Below are positions 1 to 5,848 of a stretch of 5,848 nucleotides of DNA, piece after piece. The stretch's first letter is position 1. Every line of letters begins with the position of its first letter. The notes under the pieces were generated by a model, which was not told where the DNA came from, made no database searches, and was given only the letters and a program-made list of their open reading frames with translations. Made by a program: the position numbers and the translations under genes. The DNA comes from Smithellaceae bacterium (GTDB taxonomy: Bacteria > Desulfobacterota > Syntrophia > Syntrophales > Smithellaceae), in contig JAQVLL010000145.1 of NCBI GenBank assembly GCA_028704195.1, positions 1-5,848 on the forward strand, in the 5' to 3' direction.

Positions 1-2
1 AG

Positions 3-1580
3 CAGTGGTTTGTCAAAATTAAGCCGCTTGCCAAGCAGGCGATCGCCGCCGTAACAAAGAAAAAAACAAAAATCGTTCCCGCCTCCTGGGAAGCCACGTA
101 TTTTGACTGGATGAACAATATCCGTGACTGGTGCATCTCGAGACAATTATGGTGGGGACACCGGATTCCCGTTTGGTATTGCGGCGGCTGCGGCAAAGTG
201 ATTGTTTCCATGTCGGATCCCGATTCATGTCCTGACTGCGGTTCTGCATCCCTGAAACAGGATGAGGATGTGCTGGATACCTGGTTCAGTTCTTCCTTAT
301 GGCCGTTCACTACACTGGGCTGGCCTGAAAGAACACCGGCACTGAAGACCTTTTATCCGACCTCCCTGCTCATCACCGGTTTTGATATTCTGTTTTTCTG
401 GGTGGCCCGGATGATGATGATGGGTATCTACGTCATGAAAGATGTGCCGTTTAAAGATGTTTATCTTCACGCGCTGGTCCGTGATGAAAAAGGCGAGAAG
501 ATGAGCAAATCCAAAGGAAACAGCATTGATCCGCTGGTGATGATCGATCAGTACGGCACGGACGCATTTCGCTTTACGCTGGCAGCATACACTGCCCAGG
601 GACGCGACGTTCGCATGTCGCCGGAGCGCATCGAAGGATACAAATTTTTTGTCAATAAAATTTGGAACGCTGCCAAACTGACACTCGGTAATCTGGCGGA
701 TTACGATGAAGACGCGTCTGTGGATGCTCCGGATTCGCTGCCGGAAAAATGGATCAGGGCGAAATTGAACGAAGCGGTGGCCGCGGTCATCCGCAGCCTC
801 GACGAATACCGTTTTAACGATGCTGCTGCTGCCATTTATAACTTCATCTGGCATGAATACTGTGATTGGTACCTGGAAATCAGCAAGCCTGCGCTTTATG
901 GTAAAATCAGCGCCGGGCAGAAGCACGCAACACAGCGGACCATGAAGGAGGTGTTTGCAACTATGCTGCAGCTTTTGCACCCCTTCATGCCGTTTGTGAG
1001 CGAGGAACTGTGGCAGGCGCTGCACAACAGCGACGAACATTCCATTATGGTCAGCAGGTTTCCCGCGGCAAGCGACATCCAGGAAGACAGGGCCGCCCAA
1101 CAGGAAATGGAAATGCTGATGGAGATCATCACCTCGATACGCAACATCCGCGGTGAAATGCGGATTCCCCCGTCTCTCAAGCTGAACGTTTTCATATCTG
1201 CGGCAGACGAACAGAGCAAAGCATCCATCAAAGCCGGCGGAGGGTATATTCTAAATCTTTCCAATCTCGAATCTTTGAGTGTGGAAGTCAACCTGGTTGA
1301 GCCCAGGGGAGTGGCGACCGGTGTGGTTGGGGCGACAAAGATATTTGTGCCGCTGGCCGGTATTGTGGATATAGCCGCGGAGAAAGCGAGGCTGGAAAAA
1401 GAACTGGCAAAACTATCGAAGGATATGGAGCAGAGTTCCCGAAAACTGGCCAATCGTGATTTCCGCGCCAAAGCGGCGTCCGAAGTGATTGACAAGGAAG
1501 AAGCCAAAATGAAAGACTTCCAGAAAAAATATACAGCCCTGGAGGGTGCGCTTAAAAAACTCAAAGAAATTGCCGTGTGA
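3..1580 (+). CDS. valS: Valyl-tRNA synthetase, C-terminal part (5' end outside window)
   Basis: Cytoplasmic class Ia aminoacyl-tRNA synthetase that charges tRNA-Val with valine. The frame is open from base 3, so the gene begins upstream; 525 residues are visible of a usual 850-950, and the N-terminal HIGH-motif region is missing. Visible in order: the ValRS signature DWCISRQLWWGHRIP (126-170); a CX2C-X12-CX2C zinc knuckle with Cys codons at 180, 189, 228 and 237, as in Thermus-type ValRS; DTWFSSSLWPFTTLGWP just after it; the KMSKS loop at 498-512; GRDVRMSPERIEGY; the helical anticodon-binding domain (about 640-1130); and a C-terminal coiled-coil tRNA arm rich in Lys and Glu (about 1366-1572). 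The stop is TGA at 1578-1580. The ATG at 111 is internal, because the ValRS-like sequence (QWFVKIKPLAKQA) is already in frame before it. Identification is firm. Confidence 0.97.
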   Translation, partial: QWFVKIKPLAKQAIAAVTKKKTKIVPASWEATYFDWMNNIRDWCISRQLWWGHRIPVWYCGGCGKVIVSMSDPDSCPDCGSASLKQDEDVLDTWFSSSLWPFTTLGWPERTPALKTFYPTSLLITGFDILFFWVARMMMMGIYVMKDVPFKDVYLHALVRDEKGEKMSKSKGNSIDPLVMIDQYGTDAFRFTLAAYTAQGRDVRMSPERIEGYKFFVNKIWNAAKLTLGNLADYDEDASVDAPDSLPEKWIRAKLNEAVAAVIRSLDEYRFNDAAAAIYNFIWHEYCDWYLEISKPALYGKISAGQKHATQRTMKEVFATMLQLLHPFMPFVSEELWQALHNSDEHSIMVSRFPAASDIQEDRAAQQEMEMLMEIITSIRNIRGEMRIPPSLKLNVFISAADEQSKASIKAGGGYILNLSNLESLSVEVNLVEPRGVATGVVGATKIFVPLAGIVDIAAEKARLEKELAKLSKDMEQSSRKLANRDFRAKAASEVIDKEEAKMKDFQKKYTALEGALKKLKEIAV

Positions 1581-1587
1581 TAGCTTT

Positions 1588-1660
1588 GTCATTGCGAGCC
1601 GACTCTCAGTCGGCGTGGCAATCTAAAACCATGAGATTGCTTCACGTCGTTCGCAATGAC
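1588..1660. repeat. Nested palindromic intergenic repeat (MITE/REP-like)
   Basis: The outer arms are perfect 10-base inverted repeats: GTCATTGCGA at 1588-1597 and TCGCAATGAC at 1651-1660. A perfect 7-base inner stem pairs GCAATCT (1618-1624) with AGATTGC (1634-1640) around a 9-base loop. A third perfect hairpin sits in the left arm, GCCGACT (1598-1604) with AGTCGGC (1608-1614), loop CTC. The termini and inner stem resemble the dispersed 'tcattgcgag...gcaatct...agattgc...cgcaatgac' elements I recall from many Desulfobacterota and other anaerobe genomes; that resemblance is from memory, not a search. It fills most of the gap between valS and nadC and is followed by a T-run (1670-1675). Only this copy is in the window. 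Confidence 0.8.
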
Positions 1661-1675
1661 CTGCTCGCGTTTTTT

Positions 1676-1680
1676 AGGAG
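1676..1680 (+). promoter_or_regulatory. Shine-Dalgarno site that sets the nadC start
   Basis: AGGAG lies 7 bases before the TTG at 1688-1690. No comparable site precedes the GTG at 1577, where the upstream bases still encode the ValRS C-terminus. This spacing, and the NadC-like sequence that begins right after the TTG, decide the start. Confidence 0.8.
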
Positions 1681-1687
1681 ACAACAG

Positions 1688-2524
1688 TTGGTTTCTCTAC
1701 ACATTAAAAAAATTATTAAAGCCGCTCTTGCCGAAGATATCGGCACAGGCGATATCACCACAGAGGCCACTGTTTCCCTGGAAAAGAGGGGTAGGGCACT
1801 GGCGATTGCCAAAGGTGATTTTGTCGTTGCAGGGCTGAACGTCTTTGAAGCCGTGTTTCATGTTCTGGACAAAGACATTCACGTTAAGAAAATAATCACC
1901 GACGGAAACCGGGCAAAGAAGGGCGACATCATCGCCGAAGTCACGGGCAGTCTGTCCGGTATTCTGCAGGCGGAACGGGTTGCGCTGAATCTGTTTCAGC
2001 GCATGTGCGGTATTGCCACGTTGACCGCAAAATACGTGGAGGCCGTGCGAAACAAAAAAGCAAAAATACTCGATACCCGTAAAACCGTACCCGGACTGCG
2101 TGTACTGGATAAAATGGCGGTCCGGATCGGTGGGGGAACGAATCACCGCACAGGACTTTACGACGGCGTTCTGATTAAAGATAATCACATCGAAGCCGCT
2201 GGCGGCATCACCGCCGCGGTGAAGGCCCAGAGAAAACGCCTGTCCCATCATCTGAAAATTGAAGTGGAGACCAAAAATATCCGGGACGTCAAAGAAGCCC
2301 TGAAATGCGGTGCGGATGTCATCATGCTGGACAATATGACACTCGATGCCATGAAGAAAGCAGTTGATGTTGTGGCCGGCCGCGCGCTTCTGGAAGCCTC
2401 AGGCAATGTCAATCTTGAACGTGTTGCCCAAATCGCCGCCACCGGTGTCGATTTCATTTCTGTGGGGGAACTGACCCATTCCGTCCGGGCGGCGGATATT
2501 TCACTGAAAGTGAAGGGAAGGTAG
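1688..2524 (+). CDS. nadC: Nicotinate-nucleotide pyrophosphorylase (carboxylating) / quinolinate phosphoribosyltransferase
   Basis: Converts quinolinate and PRPP to nicotinate mononucleotide, CO2 and pyrophosphate, the step where de novo NAD synthesis joins the mononucleotide pathway; cytoplasmic. With the TTG start the protein has 278 residues, the usual NadC length. Motifs, numbered from that start: EDIGTGDIT (16-24), ERVALNL (96-102), DTRKTVPGLR (129-138), GGGTNHR (148-154), IKDNH (163-167), EVE (192-194), LDN (214-216), EASG (236-239) and the C-terminal ISVGELTHS (257-265). These supply the Arg, Lys and His residues that bind quinolinate and PRPP in the family, and none appears missing. 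The same frame is open back to a GTG at 1577 overlapping the valS stop, but those 37 extra codons are read from the palindromic repeat and are rejected. Stop TAG. The nadA and nadB genes are not in the window. Confidence 0.95.
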   Translation: MVSLHIKKIIKAALAEDIGTGDITTEATVSLEKRGRALAIAKGDFVVAGLNVFEAVFHVLDKDIHVKKIITDGNRAKKGDIIAEVTGSLSGILQAERVALNLFQRMCGIATLTAKYVEAVRNKKAKILDTRKTVPGLRVLDKMAVRIGGGTNHRTGLYDGVLIKDNHIEAAGGITAAVKAQRKRLSHHLKIEVETKNIRDVKEALKCGADVIMLDNMTLDAMKKAVDVVAGRALLEASGNVNLERVAQIAATGVDFISVGELTHSVRAADISLKVKGR

Positions 2525-2550
2525 AAGGTCCAAGGTAAAAGGCCCAAGGT
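2525..2550 (+). repeat. Short degenerate AAGGT repeats after nadC
   Basis: Directly after the nadC stop come AAGGTC (2525-2530), CAAGGT (2531-2536) and, 8 bases later, CAAGGT again (2545-2550), separated by AAAAGGCC. These look like decayed copies of a hexamer-type tandem repeat. The rest of the 90-base gap to birA is A/T-rich, and I see no convincing promoter or terminator in it. Confidence 0.45.
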
Positions 2551-2614
2551 GCAATGTTTGTGCTCATTAACCTTAAAATTAAATCGTTGAGATTGGTTCA
2601 CCCTGCAAAGCATT

Positions 2615-3139
2615 ATGAATCTGAATCAAGAATCCCTGAAAAAAAAACTTGCCGGAAAAATGATCGGCCATCGCCTTCATTATTATGACAAAATCGGCTC
2701 GACCAATGAAGAGGCGTTCCGGTTAGGTGAAGAAGGTGCGCCGGAAGGGACGGTGCTCATTGCCGAAAGCCAGACTTCCGGGAAAGGCAGGATGCAGCGG
2801 GTCTGGTATTCACCGCCGGGAGCCAATATTTACACGTCCGTGATTTTAAGACCGCCCGCCGGGACGATGAAGGCAACGCAGATTCCCATCGCCGCCGGTG
2901 TCGCGGCGGCAGAAACGCTCAATGAGCTTTGCCCCGGCAAAGCATGGATCAAATGGCCCAATGATGTGCTGATTGGCGGGAAAAAGGTTTGCGGTATTCT
3001 GGCCCAGATCAAAATGTCAGGACAGGCGGTTGACTTTGTCGTTGTGGGCATCGGCATCAATGTCAACCTGGGCCGTAAACAGTTCCCTCGGGATATTCAA
3101 GCGATTGCCACTTCCATGGCGATTGAGGCGGGGCGGTAA
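2615..3139 (+). CDS. birA: Biotin-[acetyl-CoA-carboxylase] ligase, catalytic domain; ends at a premature in-frame TAA
   Basis: Makes biotinoyl-5'-AMP from biotin and ATP and transfers biotin to the lysine of biotin carboxyl carrier domains; cytoplasmic. The 174 residues cover the BPL catalytic domain: STN (29-31), the biotinoyl-AMP loop SGKGRMQR (55-62), YSPPGANIYTS, KWPNDV with the catalytic-type lysine (113-118), KVCGILAQ, and GIGINVN (145-151). There is no N-terminal helix-turn-helix, so this is the mono-functional class I type rather than a BirA repressor. The ATG at 2615 lacks a clear Shine-Dalgarno site, but an in-frame TGA at 2588 limits extension, and the next ATG (2660) would trim the usual N-terminal helix. 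The frame stops at 3137-3139, where family members of about 235-270 residues continue; the missing part follows in the same frame. Confidence 0.9.
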   Translation: MNLNQESLKKKLAGKMIGHRLHYYDKIGSTNEEAFRLGEEGAPEGTVLIAESQTSGKGRMQRVWYSPPGANIYTSVILRPPAGTMKATQIPIAAGVAAAETLNELCPGKAWIKWPNDVLIGGKKVCGILAQIKMSGQAVDFVVVGIGINVNLGRKQFPRDIQAIATSMAIEAGR

Positions 3140-3400
3140 ATATCCCGCCCTGAATTGATAATTCGCCTGTATGAAAATATGGCAAAATGGTATAGAGAAC
3201 TCACCCGATACGGATTTGCCGCGGTCAGGGAAAGATGGCTGAACCTGTCGGAGATGATCGGTAAGACCGTTTCGGTGATGTTTCAGAACGATGCCGTAAG
3301 CGGAGAGGCGGTGGGACTGGATGAAGACGGTTCACTGATCCTCAGGACCGCAACTAATCAAAGAAAGACGGTTTCGGCGGGGGACGCGACCATTCTATAA
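3140..3400 (+). pseudogene. birA: C-terminal domain of biotin-protein ligase, severed by the TAA at 3137-3139
   Basis: This is the in-frame continuation of the upstream ligase. Immediately after the TAA the reading is ISRPEL followed by a helix (IIRLYENMAKWYRELTRYG) and then GKTVSVMFQNDAVSGEAVGL, DEDGSLILRT and a final AGDATIL. That is the usual order for the SH3-like C-terminal domain of BPLs. Replacing the TAA with one sense codon (one base change from GAA, AAA or CAA) gives a normal 261-residue protein ending at the TAA at 3398-3400. Independent translation could only begin at TTG 3155 or ATG 3179, and neither has a Shine-Dalgarno site. The call could change to a single intact gene if the stop is a sequencing or assembly error. 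The sequence still looks well conserved, so any inactivation would be recent. Confidence 0.8.
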
Positions 3401-3413
3401 GAGGTGAATACTT

Positions 3414-4190
3414 ATGCTGCTGGTAATTGATGTAGGCAACACGAACACGGTGGTGGGGCTGTTTGATGAAGAACAGCTGCTGTATGACTGGCGAATACGA
3501 ACGGAAATTGATCATACCATCGATGAGTACGGTGTCCTGATCTATAACCTGTACCAGTCCAGTCGGATGAGGGCCAAGGAAATGAAATCCGTGAAAGCCA
3601 TCATCATTTCCTGTGTTGTGCCCCCGATGCTCAACATCCTGGAGCCCCTCTGCGTCAAGTATTTTAACATCAAACCGCTGATCGTGGGTCCCGGTATCAA
3701 GACGGGCATGCCGATCTTTTATGATAATCCCAAGGAAGTGGGGGCGGACCGCATTGTCAACGCGGTGGCCGCGTTCAAGAAGTACCAAAAAGAATCCATC
3801 ATTGTGGATTTTGGCACTGCGACCACTTTTGATTATGTTTCGCCCAAAGGTGAATACATGGGAGGCTGCATCGCGCCGGGCATTGTGATTTCCAGTGAGG
3901 CCCTGTTTGCACGTGCGTCCAAGCTGCCGCGTGTAGAATTCAGCAAACCCAGGACCATTATCACCAAAGATACGGTCAGTGCAATACAGGCGGGCATCAT
4001 GTTTGGATATGCCGGGCTGGTGGACGGGATTGTGAATCGGATGAAAGCGGAAGCCAAAACCAAACCGTTTGTCATCGCCACGGGAGGATTGGCGCGGATT
4101 GTTGCCGAGGAAGCAAAGAGCATTGATAAAATTGATGAGATGCTGACGCTGGACGGTCTGAGAATCATCTATGAACTGAACAAGAAGTAA
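3414..4190 (+). CDS. coaX: Type III pantothenate kinase
   Basis: Phosphorylates pantothenate to 4'-phosphopantothenate, the first step of CoA synthesis. Type III enzymes belong to the ASKHA fold and are generally not feedback-inhibited by CoA. The protein has 258 residues, typical for CoaX. Visible motifs: N-terminal phosphate loop DVGNTNT (6-12), VGPGIKTGMPI (91-101), GADRIVNA with the catalytic-type Asp (110-117), DFGTATTFD (132-140), GGCIAPGI (150-157), and the second nucleotide-binding segment IATGGLA (221-227). GAGGTG at 3401-3406 lies 7 bases before the ATG, the clearest ribosome site in this part of the cluster. It begins 13 bases after the ligase frame ends and is followed after 3 bases by coaE, so the three are probably co-transcribed. 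A birA-coaX neighbourhood is common in bacteria. Confidence 0.96.
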   Translation: MLLVIDVGNTNTVVGLFDEEQLLYDWRIRTEIDHTIDEYGVLIYNLYQSSRMRAKEMKSVKAIIISCVVPPMLNILEPLCVKYFNIKPLIVGPGIKTGMPIFYDNPKEVGADRIVNAVAAFKKYQKESIIVDFGTATTFDYVSPKGEYMGGCIAPGIVISSEALFARASKLPRVEFSKPRTIITKDTVSAIQAGIMFGYAGLVDGIVNRMKAEAKTKPFVIATGGLARIVAEEAKSIDKIDEMLTLDGLRIIYELNKK

Positions 4191-4193
4191 TCC

Positions 4194-4811
4194 ATGCTGA
4201 ATGTAGGTTTGTCGGGCGGTATCGCCTGTGGAAAATCGACTGTGGCACAAATGTTTGTCCGTTTGGGCGGTCATCTGATTGATTTCGACAAACTGGCCCA
4301 CGAGGTGCAGGAACCGAACCGGCCGGCCTGGCAGGATGTTGTCCATTATTTTGGCCGGGAAGTTCTGCAGCCGGATCAGAAAATCGACCGCAATAAACTG
4401 GCGTTGGTAGTCTTCAATCATCCGGACAGGCTTCAGAAGCTCAACGACATTGTTCACCCCAGAGTTTATGAAGCGTGGCGCATCCGTCTGGAAGAAATAA
4501 ACAAGCATCATCCCCATGCCGTTGTCTTTGCGGATGTTCCGCTTTTGTTCGAAGCAGGGATGCAGCATCTTTTTGATCTGACCATTCTGGTGATGATTGA
4601 ACCGGAAGAACAAGTCAATCGCTTGATGTCCCGCAACGATCTTTGCCTGGCGGAAGCCGAGCTTCGATTGTCCTGTCAGATGCCGATTCGTGATAAAATG
4701 AATCTTGCCGATATTATCATTGATAATCGATGTGCCATGAATGAAACAGAAAAAAAAGTAGCCGATGTGTGGCAGGGTTTACTGGAGCGGGAGAAGAACC
4801 AGAAACATTAA
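4194..4811 (+). CDS. coaE: Dephospho-CoA kinase
   Basis: Phosphorylates the ribose 3'-hydroxyl of dephospho-CoA with ATP, the last step of CoA synthesis; cytoplasmic P-loop kinase. The 205 residues match the usual 195-210. Seen in order: Walker A GGIACGKS (8-15), LIDFDKLAHEV with the conserved Asp pair (D30, D32), IVHPRV (86-91), DVPLLFEAGM (114-123), the lid region RLMSRNDL with AEAELRLSCQMP (143-164), and ADIIIDN (172-178). The ATG follows the coaX stop by 3 bases and has only a weak purine-rich upstream sequence inside the coaX 3' end, which suggests translational coupling. With CoaX it places the first and last CoA steps in one operon. After the family's DN motif the residues are RCAM rather than the more usual small residues, a minor deviation. 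Confidence 0.96.
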   Translation: MLNVGLSGGIACGKSTVAQMFVRLGGHLIDFDKLAHEVQEPNRPAWQDVVHYFGREVLQPDQKIDRNKLALVVFNHPDRLQKLNDIVHPRVYEAWRIRLEEINKHHPHAVVFADVPLLFEAGMQHLFDLTILVMIEPEEQVNRLMSRNDLCLAEAELRLSCQMPIRDKMNLADIIIDNRCAMNETEKKVADVWQGLLEREKNQKH

Positions 4812-4875
4812 AAAAAGGGTTCGGGCACGAAGCCTGAGTCTACCAAAAATATCATAGTAACCGGAGGTAGGAATA

Positions 4876-5490
4876 ATGATTGAAAAAAACGTAAAGACAG
4901 ATTTCAGCTCGAACGTGTGCGATCCGGTGATCGGGGCGGGGACCTACGTTCATCCGCTGGCGGCGGTGATCGGAAACGTCATCCTGGGGAAAAACGTGAT
5001 GGTTGCCCCGACGGCATGCGTGCGCGGTGATGAAGGCCAGCCGCTTCATGTCGGTGATGATTCCAATGTTCAGGATGGGGTGATCATCCATGCCCTGGAG
5101 ACGGAGCTGGAGGGGAAACCCGTGAAAAAAAATCAGGTCGAGGTCACCGGCGGGAGGTATGCGGTCTATGTGGGCAACCGCGTATCTCTGGCGCATCAGG
5201 TGCATATCCACGGGCCGGCAGTTGTTATGGATGACACCTTTGTGGGCATGAAAGTCCTGGTCTTTAAATCATCGGTGGGCAAGAACTGCGTCATTGAGCC
5301 GGGGGTTATTTTAATGGGCGTCAAAGTGACTGACGGACGCTACGTGCCGGCGGGATCCATCATCAAGACCCAGGCGGAGGCTGACGCCCTGCCGGTGATC
5401 ACTGCCGATTATCCCATGAAGGACATGAACAAAGGGGTGCTGCATGTGAACAAAGCGCTGGCTAAAGCATATCTGGCCGCAGCAAAATAA
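4876..5490 (+). CDS. Gamma-class carbonic anhydrase, Cam type
   Basis: Predicted trimeric left-handed beta-helix enzyme that interconverts CO2 and bicarbonate. The 204 residues resemble Methanosarcina thermophila Cam along their length. By motif alignment the metal ligands are H72, H107 and H112 (Cam H81, H117, H122). Other matching active-site residues are R50, D52, E53 (Cam R59, D61, E62), Q66 (Cam Q75), E75 in the acidic loop HALETELEG (Cam proton-shuttle E84), and N192 (Cam N202). The intact loop sets it apart from CamH-type homologues, which lack it. Unlike Cam there is no signal peptide, so it should be cytoplasmic. GGAGGT at 4863-4868 sits 7 bases before the ATG. It lies 64 bases after coaE, so it may be read with that cluster or on its own; no clear promoter is visible. 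Confidence 0.92.
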   Translation: MIEKNVKTDFSSNVCDPVIGAGTYVHPLAAVIGNVILGKNVMVAPTACVRGDEGQPLHVGDDSNVQDGVIIHALETELEGKPVKKNQVEVTGGRYAVYVGNRVSLAHQVHIHGPAVVMDDTFVGMKVLVFKSSVGKNCVIEPGVILMGVKVTDGRYVPAGSIIKTQAEADALPVITADYPMKDMNKGVLHVNKALAKAYLAAAK

Positions 5491-5562
5491 GATGTTGGAG
5501 GATAGGGTAAACAGCCGGATTGTGTGTTCAAATTTCATGATCAGGCTTTTTCACACTGCCAT

Positions 5563-5848
5563 ATGTTAATCAAGCTCAAATCGTCCGCAAAAGAACGAAA
5601 ACCAAAGGCCTGTCTGTCTTGCGGGACAACGGAAAACATAAAAAACCGCCGCTATTGCTCGGTGAAGTGCCGTCAGAATCTGCGTCAGAAGCTCAACACG
5701 CGCAGTGGCCTCCTCCAGGCTTTGAACACACGCTATGCGACATTTTATTTTACGGATACTTTGATTATTCTGGATGTGGTCCCACACGGGATTCGGGAGA
5801 TCTTCCGGTACACCGCCCTGCGCACCGAGAAAAGCAATCCTGCCGAAG
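5563..5848 (+). CDS. Uncharacterised protein with four-cysteine zinc-ribbon-like motif (3' end outside window)
   Basis: I do not recognise a named family. From the ATG the frame is open to the window edge (95 codons seen). The N-terminus is strongly basic and carries C17, C20, C32 and C36 in a CX2C-X11-CX3C pattern; the second pair lies in RRYCSVKCRQ, which resembles small treble-clef or zinc-ribbon fingers. It continues with basic residues to about 48, then GLLQALNTRYATFYFTDTL and LDVVPHGIREIFRY, a mixed hydrophobic segment without an obvious membrane span or catalytic motif. Metal binding is inferred from cysteine spacing only. The start is uncertain: no Shine-Dalgarno site precedes ATG 5563; an in-frame GTG at 5524 is possible, but the nearest GGAGG (5497-5501) is 22 bases from it. 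It is 72 bases after the carbonic anhydrase gene on the same strand. Confidence 0.65.
   Translation, partial: MLIKLKSSAKERKPKACLSCGTTENIKNRRYCSVKCRQNLRQKLNTRSGLLQALNTRYATFYFTDTLIILDVVPHGIREIFRYTALRTEKSNPAE

Noticed and set aside
297..1564. Two long minus-strand frames (297-1100 and 896-1564) opposite valS
   Set aside because: They are antisense to well-conserved ValRS sequence, show no motif, and are low-complexity in places (His and Ser runs).
1588..1675. Palindrome plus T-run (1670-1675) as a rho-independent terminator of valS
   Set aside because: The T-run is 9 bases past the end of the stem and is followed at once by the nadC ribosome site; the arms fit a repeat element better. A partial effect on transcription is not excluded.
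2551..2614. Possible promoter before birA (TTGTGC with TTAAAT downstream)
   Set aside because: The spacing is 15 bases and both boxes are poor matches, so it is not distinguishable from A/T-rich background.
3137..3139. Recoding of the TAA as an amino acid
   Set aside because: TAA terminates coaX, coaE and the carbonic anhydrase gene in the same window, and known selenocysteine and pyrrolysine recoding uses TGA and TAG.
2973..3158. Alternate + frame crossing the ligase stop, considered as evidence for a frameshift
   Set aside because: The ligase-like sequence before and after the TAA is in one and the same frame, so a frameshift is not needed; the alternate frame has no BPL similarity.
3354..4613. 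419-codon open frame on the minus strand opposite coaX and coaE
   Set aside because: It lies wholly opposite two genes with clear family motifs, and its own translation shows no recognisable domain. Its length is explained by codon bias of the + strand genes.
4810..4833. Hairpin (4816-4822 with 4827-4833) next to a run of six A, resembling a terminator on the minus strand
   Set aside because: The stem has a G-G mismatch, no minus-strand gene ends here, and on the + strand no T-run follows the hairpin.
5566..5787. 73-codon minus-strand frame near the right edge
   Set aside because: It is antisense to the cysteine-motif frame, which has better coding character; its own translation shows no motif.

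Overview
The window is a 5.8 kb stretch of ordinary bacterial chromosome, with every gene on the + strand. Gene order, gene types and a genome-repeat palindrome suggest an anaerobic member of the Desulfobacterota (former Deltaproteobacteria, perhaps Syntrophales- or Desulfobacterales-like). That placement is an inference from memory of similar loci, not a computed result. Base composition looks moderate, near 50% G+C.

Layout. Positions 1-1580 hold the C-terminal 60% or so of valyl-tRNA synthetase (valS, cut by the window edge). A 107-base gap follows, mostly filled by a nested palindromic repeat (1588-1660). Next comes nadC (1688-2524), whose best start is a TTG behind a good Shine-Dalgarno site, not the upstream GTG that would extend the frame through the repeat. 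A 90-base gap opens with short AAGGT-type repeats. It is followed by a biotin-protein ligase gene (birA, 2615-3400) interrupted by an in-frame TAA at 3137-3139. The catalytic domain is complete before the stop, and the C-terminal SH3-like domain continues in the same frame after it. Then come coaX (3414-4190), coaE (4194-4811, 3 bases after coaX), a Cam-type gamma carbonic anhydrase (4876-5490), and the start of an uncharacterised protein with a four-cysteine zinc-ribbon-like motif that runs off the right edge (5563-5848).

Functional logic. nadC, birA, coaX and coaE form a cofactor cluster covering NAD, biotin attachment and CoA. CoaX and CoaE catalyse the first and last steps of making CoA from pantothenate. 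The spacing (13 bases birA-coaX, 3 bases coaX-coaE) suggests co-transcription. The carbonic anhydrase could supply bicarbonate to biotin-dependent carboxylases, but that link is only an inference from proximity.

I see no CRISPR array, tRNA, rRNA, transposase, phage gene or new multi-gene system. The points most worth a second look are the nonsense-interrupted birA, the palindromic repeat and its effect on the nadC start, the complete Cam-class active site in the carbonic anhydrase, and the unidentified zinc-ribbon protein.
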